Positions 55,810 through 64,000 of a DNA stretch of 64,000 nt are shown here, piece after piece; position 1 is the first letter of the stretch, and every line of letters begins with the position of its first letter. The stretch lies in contig JAQYUZ010000054.1 of NCBI GenBank assembly GCA_033819885.1, positions 1-64,000 on the forward strand. The letters are read 5' to 3'. A program made the translations under genes and the position numbers. The notes beneath the pieces were generated by a model that worked only from the letters and a program-made list of their open reading frames with translations, searched no databases and had not been told where the DNA came from. The stretch comes from Microbotryomycetes sp. JL201 (Eukaryota > Basidiomycota > Microbotryomycetes).

Positions 55810-57614
55810 TCATCTATCATCACACCTCTCATCTAAAAACTTTTCAATCTCGTCTCGAATGACCTTTCCAGCATCATTTCCTGTCCAACCTCGTTCCTTT
55901 AATTTTCGCTTCTCGTGCTGACCAAGTTCGAAAGCGTGTTGAACGTGCATTTGCCAACGACCCGCTTCAAAGTCTGTGCGTGACAGTTCAACGGACGTCC
56001 CTCGTTGACGCATCAAGCGACGCAAGCCAAATTCCTCGATGAACAAAGGTCGAGGGACTGCAGCCAGGCCACAGTGTACGGTGAGTGTCGGAAATAAATG
56101 AAAAGGACAGAACGACCCACCGTAAACGAATGGAGTAGCGGCCGAGATCGTTTCCGAACAAGTACCGTAACCCTGTGCGCCAAAGGAATGTCACCAACGC
56201 GACTCATCCACCCGCTCGCACACGACAACTCACCAGTTTTCCCAACACAACATCAGCAGTCGCAGTCAAATCTGGGACGTAAACGTCTTCATGACTTGCA
56301 AAGAATTTGTCTGGCAAATCCTTTTTAATCTCGTTGCCGTTGCCCAATCCGCAAACGATTGCGATCCAGCCTGGAGGTAGCAGACCTGCCATTGATGGGT
56401 TCGTCGATGCAGGTGAAGGAGGTGACAAGGCCCCGTTGACGGTCGTTGACGAACCGAATGCAGGACTTTCGGCGAGGGGAGTCGCCAAAGGGCTTGGAGG
56501 TTGACTTTTCGGCCTGGGTATGCTCTGTCCCCCAAAACTGACCAACAGAATCTTTGAATCGTGCAGCTCGGGCGGAACGTTCAAACTTGACAGCAATCTC
56601 GTTCTGAATGCAGACTCAAACACGTTTGGCGAAAGAGGTCTGACAATCAAAGGCACGTCGACGACTTTACCTCTCGGAACTTTGGACGTCGGGCGAGACA
56701 AGATGGCTTCAACTTCGGGTGTAAAGCTCGACTTGTCGTTCGTGACCCATTTGCCCGCGGGCATTGGCACGTCCGTGTCGAACGCTGGGATTGGGATGAC
56801 TCCGGGTAGACGAAGCAGCAAATCCGCGCATTTGTAGTCTTCTATCGTACGATTGACGAGAGGATCTAACAGAGACGCTGGCAGAGGCGGTTCGGGCGAC
56901 ATGTCGTGAATCGTGGGAGTGGCGGGATGCGAGAGGTACGAGTAGCACGAATCGAACGTAAAGCTGCTCCCGAGTGTCAGTATTGAGACTTATTGCTTTG
57001 TTCCGGTCAACGGTTGACCTACTTGCTGACGATGATGCTAGGGATGCCTGCGCCTGCAGCGGCGGCGCTGAAGCTCAACCGGATTAGCTCTTTGAGCGAT
57101 TCCACAAGCCGCACTCTAGCTAGCTCACCATCCCAGGAACGTCGAGTCGCTCAGGACGGCGTCAATATGCTGCTCTTTGAGCCATGCCACTTCTATCGCC
57201 AAAGTCTCGTCCCGCTGATCGACGAACTCGTTCAACACGTCAAATGTCGCCCTCCTGTCGACGTCATACGCTTTTGGCTGGACGATTCCGGCGTCAACGT
57301 TTCGTTTCCGGTACGTGGCGTATCGTGGTAAACGAGGCAAGGGCTCTGACGTTGAACTCGTCGCCGCCGCCGTCGTTGCTGCAGGGTCCAACACGGCCAC
57401 GAACGGTGTCGTAGGCGCATTCGTGACGATCGCGACGTCGTGGCCGGCTTCAAGGAGGCTGACGGTCAGCGCAGACACGCGTGTCGCGTGCTGTACCGAT
57501 GCGTAGTCGAGATGACAAGGTCAGTGACGCGACATGCACGCAGACAGACGACCGCATGCTTACTCCGTAGCCATGTCCGCTGCAGTAGAACGCAAATTTG
57601 CGCATCGTGGGCAT
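55810..57614 (-). CDS. Glycosyltransferase-like protein related to the N-terminal domain of L-arabinokinase
   Basis: Six exons (57614-57564, 57490-57129, 57067-57023, 56963-56234, 56172-56121, 56057-55810), about 495 residues. Reads as a GT-B protein: FAFYCSGHGYG | HATRVSALTVSLLEAGHDV, IEVAWLKEQHIDAVLSDS, AGAGIPSIIVSNFTFDSCY, VLGKL | GYGTCSETISAATPFVYVPR and PLFIEEFGLRR. The GHGFGHATR opening and the GYGT-SE...PFVYVPR block match the plant ARA1 N-terminal half as I recall it. No GHMP-kinase half follows, so the domain stands alone. It carries a Pro/Ser-rich insert (56390-56520). Reaction unknown; it may be a UDP-sugar-dependent transferase. Confidence 0.72.
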
Positions 57615-58442
57615 CCTCGGCTGCGATTAGCCGGCGTGCGGGACGGGTTCAGAGGTGTCGCGCGCGTCGGCCTTGGAGGCTGCGGCAGTCGGAGGCTTGT
57701 TAGCAAGCCAGAGCAATATTCTCAGACGCCAATCTCGTCAATGTCATCTTTGATTGACCAGCCAGGGCTCGGACTTGCCGGCGAGACTCTTGAAAATGAC
57801 ATCACGTGACCTTTCTTTCGCTCGCTCGCACAGAGCTTATTCCAAGCCACACAGTTGGCGAGCATGGTACAGCTGAGCAATGCGCCGCATCAAATGCCAA
57901 GCTGGATGACGACAGTTGTCACTTGAACCTAAAGTCTCTCTGTGTCGTCAAAGCATGATCAAGCAATCGAGTTGCTCAAAGCAGCTCAGTGGTCACCACG
58001 TTCTCAAGAAAGATCGCAATTTGCTTTGGAGGTTACCATTCCCATTTCTGCTGGTTCCACACTCTCAGTGCAACAGGTGGCTGAGGTTGACTACCAAGTC
58101 ACGTGCACGTGCACGCGCACGCGCCTGTTCTCTTGCTCAGAGACTGGTTCGTGTCTGAACTCCGACTCGGACGCCTCGTCCGTCGCAACTGTGCATCTCA
58201 CAGCGTGCACCTGTCAGACGACCGAGTCAGTCGACAGGGCTCTCTGGACAACTGTCGCTCCCTCGACCCCCGGGCCCCCGCGTACTCACCGAGTCGTACC
58301 ACAATCGTCAGCCAGCATGGACCACCAGCCAGATGTCGTCAAAGAGCTGTGAGTTTTGGTTGGCAGGGCCATGAAGCCTCATACGAATGTACTGATGCCG
58401 CGCGACGCTACGCGTGCCTTGCCGCTTAGCACTCACCCCCGC
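57615..58442. other. Divergent intergenic region with E-boxes, no firm gene
   Basis: 828 bases between the ARA1-like and DUF7918 start codons. Holds TCACGTGA at 57802-57809 and an alternating CACGTG/CACGCG tract near 58098-58123. An open frame 57942-58352 (plus) lacks an ATG until 58317. That ATG plus donor GTGAGT at 58349 and an acceptor at 58429 could form an upstream coding exon of the DUF7918 gene. Confidence 0.45.
58098..58123. promoter_or_regulatory. Alternating CACGTG/CACGCG tract
   Basis: About 25 bases of strictly alternating purine-pyrimidine sequence containing two overlapping CACGTG cores. Such tracts can bind bHLH factors and are prone to Z-DNA. Function inferred. Confidence 0.4.
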
Positions 58443-59584
58443 ATGCCCTCGTTCAAAGCGTTCGTCCTTGTCAACGGCCAGCGTGTCAACGTATACAACA
58501 TCTCGCAAGTCGGACCCAGGACGACGGTGGGCTACATCGAAGCGAGTGACGACCAAGAGTTCGAGATTGGCTACGAATCGCTCGGGTCAGAGTTGCACAA
58601 AGTCAGCAAAGCATTAGATGTCACTGCGCTTGTCGACGATACATTGTGAGAACCCAGCCGTGAACTTTTTGTCACACTGTGCTGACTTTGTCCCTGCAGC
58701 GTTGACGCAAGGTGTTTTTATAATATCCCCGGGAACCGAGAGCCACGGCGTAGAACAATTGATGGATTCAGAGAGAACCCAGTGCGTTGAAATTTTGCTA
58801 CAGCAGGACCATTCTGACATGTTCGGGGCAGACGAGTATCCGACCGTTCAAGTTTGGCACTGTTGCACTGACCGACGATGAAGATCGTGTGCCGCAGAGT
58901 GAGAGCTTCCACAAGAATGTGGGCACGATCCAGTTAAAGTGCAGGCGCCTCCACGGCTACAGCACCGGGGCGGAAGCATCTTTCGGGTGCTTTGAAAAGC
59001 AGTCTCTCCATGAGGCGTCAAAAAAAGCGCGCCTGAGTCACCAAGCAGAGTCAGTTTGGACAGTGCTCGCAAGTCAGCTGATACGGCTGACTTTGGATTA
59101 ACCGATCAGACTCGGCGCTTCAAAGCACAGTCCTGATCTCGGTAGCTTCTGTACCCCGAGCTACATCGATCATCATTCAGACAAAGCTTTCGCCGTTATT
59201 GAATTCCGCTACTGCTCGCGCTGTGAGTTTGAGGAAGGACGTAGCAGCACTGATCGCTGATCAGCTTGCACTCAGTCCTGCTCGAGATTGGGGGACATTT
59301 GCCAGGTGAGAGAGACATGGTCATATTCTGAGGTGGCGCAAGAACTTGACTCATGCCAACACGCAGCCCATCTGATGCCTCCGGCTCCAGCCACGCCTCC
59401 GCCTCCGGCTCCCCTGCTTGACCCGACCCGAGAAAGTGACGACGAAAGCTCTCAATCCAGCTCTGAACTGTCACGCCTGCGAAAGCGGGTCGCAGAACTC
59501 GAACGCTCGAAGAACAAGAAGCGTAAAATTAAGCGAGAAAGAGCAGTCAAACCGGAACCAGGCGAGGTCGTGGTTTTGGATTGA
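58443..59584 (+). CDS. DUF7918-type nuclear-like protein
   Basis: Six exons (58443-58645, 58700-58781, 58832-59072, 59181-59222, 59276-59305, 59367-59584), about 271 residues. MPSFKAFVLVNGQRVNVY and GYIEASDDQEFEIGYES open a beta-rich domain, followed by PFKFGTVALTDDED, NVGTIQLKCRRL, HEASKKARLSHQ and AVIEFRYCSRFLLEI. The C-terminus is a basic coiled-coil stretch (LSRLRKRVAELERSKNKKRK), then KPEPGEVVVLD. The domain is common in basidiomycetes and has no known function. Exons 4 and 5 are 42 and 30 nt. The donor after exon 3 (GTCAGC) was chosen by phase and is the weakest junction. An upstream start at 58317 is possible. Confidence 0.65.
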
Positions 59585-60828
59585 ATCGTCTCGACGTGAC
59601 ATCTATCGAGCGAGCTTTGCTTTTGTCTTTTGTTTCCTCTTTGCTCGATGTGATTTGTTGTACCTTGCATGTTCCTTGGCTTGGCAACTTCTTTGGTTCG
59701 GGCCTCTGAGCGGCTTGACCTCTGTCCATGCGCCCTCGGCTTCAATGGCCATATCGCCCTCGCGTCGTACTCAATCGCAGCTGTGAGAATTCAATCAGCG
59801 GCAGACGGACCGCTGATCAGCTACGGGCTCGCCTTAGGTCAAAGACAATTTCACGTATTACGCCGCACGCGTCACATTTGAACCATTTGTCTGTCGTGCC
59901 TACAATGATTTTTGACGCAAGCAAAACCGACGCCCCAAATGAGGCAAAGAGCGGCAACAGGAAGAAGAAAGATTGAAGCAAGGGACCGTGCATTCGCGTT
60001 TGAAAGAAGTCGTGCAGCCTTTCTGGATACACAGCGAGTCCGATCTTGTATGCGCATCTGGTTGTCAATTGCGAGCTAATTCAAATATATGTGTAGAGCG
60101 CGAACTTGGCTTTCGTGTCGCGGAAGAGCGGTCCGCCGCACCCAGTAACCAGCTTCTGACGGATTACACTCAGCCCGTCAACCAATATGCGGACATCATG
60201 AAAGATATCTTGGAGATAGCGAGCATCTGAATTCCTTGCCTTTGCGTTGGAAATTGTATGTCAACGCTTAGATTCAGTGAGGTGGCGATGCATGGCTTGA
60301 GAGGGGGTTTTTTTTTTGTTTCGTGCTGAAAGTGTCCTCAAGCTCTTGTCCAAGAACTTGCTGCAGTGCACCCTTGTCCGATGCTATCCTGTGTCGGTCA
60401 CGTGACTCTCGCACCTTTTTATGTGTCTGTGTCTCGTTGCCGTTGCAAATTTGGAGACCAAGTGCCAGCCTGAGATTATCAGACTGGATGCAAGCGAGAC
60501 AGGGCATGTGTGACTTACGAGACCCATTTGCAATCCAGACCAGGAGCTGCTTTCAAAGTCCTCGGACTTTGCTGGCAGGCTTCGTTTGATTGGCTCATAC
60601 AATTGCTTCCCGCCGTGTCGGCTGCCCAACAAGCTCTCCATCACGAGCGCAATCACCGCTTGCCCCTGCAAACGAGGCGGAACAAGGCGTACGAAGAGCG
60701 CACGCGTCTCGCATGAACGCGGCCTGAGCACTGACGGCTAGCAGGCAGCCTGCTGACGTGCCATCCTAGTCGAGCCAGTCAACTTGACAGTGCTTTCACT
60801 CTAAGCTTGGAGCCCCACTGCGAGGACC
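59585..60828. other. Long intergenic stretch with TCACGTGA at 60398-60405, no supported gene
   Basis: 1244 bases. Open frames up to about 115 codons exist on both strands. One on the minus strand (59817-60068) contains a hydrophobic run (FFFLLPLFASFGASVLLASK) but has no splice or family support. A T-run lies at 60310-60319. I call nothing here. Confidence 0.5.
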
Positions 60829-63040
60829 ATGAGCACAAACTCAAGGCCTTGGTCGGTTGACGCTCATGCCTCGACCGACATCCTTTCGCGCATGCCGTTT
60901 GACATCCTGGAAGAGGTGCTTCAGAACCGTCAAGCCTGGAAATGCTGAGCTAAAAGTACCACTCTTGCAGCTCTGCCAATCCATGACAGGTCCTTCACTT
61001 GTCAAATTCGCCCAAACGAGCAAAAAACTTAAGACAAAAGTTGCTCTCCAAAGCCGCAAGACTCATCTGGTCTCGGCACTTGCATGCCGGATGCTTGCTG
61101 GACCTCTCCTGCTTGCGAAATGGTCTGAGTGCTCTCGACATGACGCTCCTGCAATACGGCACCAACTGTAGCGTCAGCCATCGAAAGCACTTGCTGAATT
61201 GTGCGATACTAACCATCTCGTCCACAAGCTCTGCGGTCGCGCGGTGGCCTACCTTGACTCTGTCAGAGGCGGCCTTGATTTCGTCGACTGGGTGGCATTG
61301 AAACGCGTGTGCGACGGCTGTTCTGCAGGGTATTTCCCTCAAAAGAATTTGAAGCGTTTCCAGTGCGGAGGTTGCAGTAAGCCTGCTTTGATATTCTCGC
61401 GCTCGCGATTGGGACTCAGTTCGACTCGTTCGTTGCGCAGGGGCTTGCGACCGTATATCCCTTGGTGCGCCGGTGATCTAAGGATGAAGAATGATGCTGA
61501 CCACGGTAAAGCTGCCGGCCGAAGGGAAGCATTTGCCGAGTTATGGCTCCGAGTCCAAAGCAAACAGGCTGTGAGCACCTTGAATCTGTTTCAAGCTCAG
61601 GCTTGCTTACTGACTGCAAACGTTTCAGGCTGGTTTGGACGCGAGTCGAGACCGGGCAAAGCTGGGTCGCGCAATCACCTGGGAACTTGGGCGCTTGGAA
61701 TCGACGTTTCAAGAGCAAGTAAGCGAACAGCATGCAGAACATTGGCACAAAATGGAACACTTGCTCTCCAAGAGCGGCTGGACAGAGCTGGAGTAAGTCG
61801 TGAAGCAATCCAGGTCATACTCAGGCAGAACTGAAGACGAGTCACGATCGAATTTGGGATGACGCCGTGTCGCAGAATCAGCATGCACAAATACAATGTC
61901 TATACGAAGACGGATTCTGTCGACTTTGATGTTGGTTCTGTTCCGAACCTGCAAGAATTCCACAAGCGTGACTTTCTCACCGGGACGAGCTCGAGGTCGC
62001 CGGCTTTGTGGCTGGCGTTTGGGCAGACGATCATCCCATCGTGCTTGCCGCATCAAAAGTCGCTTGGTGCGTAAAGTTGACGAGGTTTCGGTACCGCATC
62101 TGCTGCGTCGGGGAGCTGAAATTTAGTTCACAGACTGGCGCAGGTATCACGAAGACTTGCAGTTCGCCGCCACGCGTTGGCAACAAGAAAAGGCATTTCA
62201 AGAGCGGGAGGCCAACCTGCGTAAATTGCTCGTTGGCATCCGAGATGCTTTTATTCACACGAGACCGCGATACAAGCATTTCGACTGCGTCAGACGACTT
62301 GACTTTGAAAATCTGGCGGCCGCCAAACGGCTGCGCAAGTACTTGATGACCTTGTCACAGGAGATCGATGAGCAAGCCATACAGGGGCTCAGATCCGAGT
62401 TTTTCAAGCAAGTCGAGGACGTGTGCTTGCAATGGCAAATGCAGCGACGCATCGAAGGGATCAAGGCGATTCTTGTCGCAATCGACGGCCTCAGCAACGA
62501 CGAAGCCGAGACAGACATGGCGCGCGCTTTCGCCGCAAGCATCTATGACGAGGCTTTCATGCGTCGAGCGGTCTGTGTGCTGTATCCACCGGAACTTTCG
62601 GATCGGCCAACTACTTTGGATGAATACCTGAGCAATGGCACGTTCAATATTCACCGGTCAACGCCATCTACGGACGTGCCCTTGGAGGATTGCTTACCCG
62701 AGCGTGCGATCAAGTGCGCACGATCGTGCCTCGCTGCGGCCGGGTTGGATTTGAATACATCCATCGACGAAGTCAAGAATGTAAACGGCTGCTGGATTTG
62801 GCAGGACGAGCCAGGCGGAGTTGAGCGCCGTCGGACGTTCGGAAGAATGGTGAGTGTCTTTCCCCCACTCGAACAGCATGTTGATTTGCCTATTGACGAT
62901 TACGCTGCCAGGTGCTGCTCACGCGCAGATACAATGTTGAAAGAGTCAGATTTTTGCCAACCTCGAACTCGGCGCCATCTCGACCAGCCGAGGTCACAGA
63001 TTTGCGCACAGGTAGCAGTGACGCGCTAGGAGACTTTTGA
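60829..63040 (+). CDS. F-box protein C with CxxC-CxxC module (paralog of A and B), partly unresolved
   Basis: Resolved exons: 60829-60915, 60971 or 60990-61172, 61229-61329, 61441-61570, 61629-61792, about 62147-62849, 62912-63040. F-box: MPFDILEE | LCQSMTGPSLVKFAQTSK. The frame that gives this best match does not continue into NLRQKLLSKAARLIW: it is off by one base at an A6 run (61022-61027). An acceptor at 60989 avoids this but shortens the F-box by six residues. Zinc-like module: NCS | LCGRAVAYL...KRVCDGC. Then GRREAFAELWLRVQ, HKMEHLLSKSGWTELE and a helical C-terminal domain. Between 61793 and about 62147 I could not find one consistent set of exons, so damage there cannot be excluded. Confidence 0.55.
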
Positions 63041-63138
63041 AACGGTCTTGTTTAGATTGTAGCAACATTGTCTCACACGTGATGCGGCGCAATTTGTAGG
63101 TCGGACGGGTTTCCTTCTCCAGAGTTTAGACGAAGACC

Positions 63139-64000
63139 ATGTCGCCCTCGGCAACCGAGGCAGCGTCAGTTCTGTCTCGAGTGCCTCCAGACGCACCTCA
63201 GCGTGCACAGATTGCACAGCTGGACCGCGTACTAGCCGCCGTCGAGCGCGCACGGGCCTCTGTACCGCAACTGCTGCGGTCGTTCACGACGCCCGCCGCG
63301 ACGCCGTTAGATCACGCCAATATATACAGGCAAGCGTCCACCGAAGCTTGGACGAGCGTGCGCGTGCTCGGGGAGCAAGTCGACGCCGCACAAACGATCG
63401 TCGCAGAAACACAGCAAAGCGAGCAACAGGACGCAACAGGCATCGTTGTCAGGCAGAAACAAGTGAACGGACAGGATGGACATGGCTGGAACACGCTCGC
63501 GGCACTCATGGCGCGCGCAGAGACTGGCAACGCGCTGCATCAACGACCGACGGTGAGGATGATGGGTGACGGGCCGACTACAGTACAAGAATTGGACGAG
63601 TTCATACAAAAGTGGCACGACAAGCATCCGAGGGTCAAGCTGCAGCTCGAAGGAGCCGAAAATGATCGGATCGCCACACGGATCAAGCTCTTGCTCAAAG
63701 GAACTATGAAGGCGGTCATCATGCTGCACCACCCTGTTGCCTCGAAGAGTGACCAACCGCGCTTCGTCTTGGCAGAGCGTGTCGCGTGCTTTGGCATCAA
63801 AGAAGACGTGAGTGGCGGTGTTTTCCGTGTGGCCGAGAGCACAGACTGAGTGGTTTCTGCTTTATCTTCAGAAACCGCTATATCTGCCCTCTCAATTCTC
63901 GGCGTTCAATCAGGTCACGAAGACTGCGATGGAGACAATCGAACGCGACCGGCTGCAACAACACGTGCAAGGCAAGCCACACTCGAACCTCGAGGCGATT
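63139..64000 (+). CDS. MED27: Mediator subunit Med27-like, cut by window end
   Basis: Exon 1 63139-63807, exon 2 from 63872 to the window edge; 266 residues are visible, no stop reached. The N-terminal half is helical (RAQIAQLDRVLAAVERARAS). A linker holds HPRVKLQLEGAENDRIATR, and the C-terminal domain begins TMKAVIMLHHP, FVLAERVACFGIKEDKPLY and PSQFSAFNQVTKTAMETI, resembling the Med27 C-terminal fold around its NYQVFQKVTDHA segment. Mediator bridges activators and RNA polymerase II. The call rests on weak similarity. ATG at 63139 is the first in frame. Confidence 0.6.

Noticed and set aside
57942-58352. Open frame of 136 codons upstream of the DUF7918 gene as a separate gene
   Set aside because: No ATG until its last dozen codons and composition driven by the alternating CACGTG tract; at most its end is an extra first exon of the DUF7918 gene.
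59817-60068. Small minus-strand membrane-protein-like open frame
   Set aside because: One hydrophobic run only, with no family motif, splice structure or flanking support.
61015-61030. Possible programmed -1 ribosomal slippage site (A-AAA-AAC) in F-box gene C
   Set aside because: The shift needed to join the two frames is +1, not -1, and the heptamer is not in the required register, so a decay, read-error or alternative-acceptor explanation is preferred.
1-64000. tRNA and rRNA genes, transposons, LTR or other virus-derived elements, CRISPR arrays
   Set aside because: Scanning for tRNA T-loop (GGTTCGA-type) contexts, reverse-transcriptase or transposase motifs, terminal repeats and spaced repeats found nothing that held up; GGTTCGA hits fall in coding exons.

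Overview
The window is a gene-dense piece of a fungal nuclear genome. I count 28 protein-coding genes in 64 kb, the last one cut by the window edge. They sit on both strands, with intergenic gaps mostly of 60-800 bases and about 120 introns, mostly 50-75 nt, many with a CTGAC/CTGAT-type branch point. The gene set is fungal: ERMES subunit Mdm12, Gup1, a Zn2Cys6 activator, a Csk1/Cak1-like kinase and a Tpa1/Ofd1 dioxygenase. The intron density, together with DUF7918 and cysteine-rich F-box families, points to Basidiomycota, perhaps a compact Pucciniomycotina genome. That placement is inference. I saw no rRNA, tRNA, CRISPR array, transposon or virus-derived element. No start or end rests on anything but the sequence.

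Layout. 0.3-17.4 kb: a family-25 glycosyltransferase, a DENND6-like Rab regulator, peroxisomal acyl-CoA oxidase, Tpa1/Ofd1, Gup1, a DNAJC8-like spliceosomal J-protein, RMI1 and a zinc-alcohol-dehydrogenase relative that has lost zinc ligands. 18-36 kb: F-box paralog A, an AlkA-type DNA glycosylase, an ATRIP homologue, an O-fucosyltransferase-like enzyme, a four-finger C2H2 factor, Mdm12 and F-box paralog B. 36-49 kb: a Zn2Cys6 factor, a catalase-like protein, a mitochondrial RNB exoribonuclease, an NME6-like NDP kinase, a Csk1/Cak1-like kinase and GPI transamidase subunit Gpi16/PIG-T. 49-64 kb: a double-PH protein, a Cps1-type M20 peptidase, acyl-CoA-binding protein, a stand-alone homologue of the plant L-arabinokinase glycosyltransferase domain, a DUF7918 protein, F-box paralog C and a Med27-like Mediator subunit.

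Functional grouping is loose, as usual in fungi. RMI1, ATRIP and the DNA glycosylase serve genome maintenance. Acyl-CoA oxidase and ACBP handle acyl-CoA. Gpi16 and Gup1 act on GPI anchors. Mdm12 and the RNB enzyme serve mitochondria. There is no operon-like unit; the tightest arrangement is the head-to-head pair CPS1/ACB1, whose start codons lie 92 bases apart.

The most unusual signals are: a family of three F-box proteins sharing a C-x2-C...C-x2-C module and a conserved intron position; seven introns that appear to begin with GC rather than GT, three of them in the NME6-like gene; a 5-nt internal exon in the Tpa1/Ofd1 gene; and heavy use of the donor GTCAGT. Exon boundaries were assigned by hand from splice signals, reading phase and recalled family motifs. 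They are consistent in phase but not verified by transcripts.
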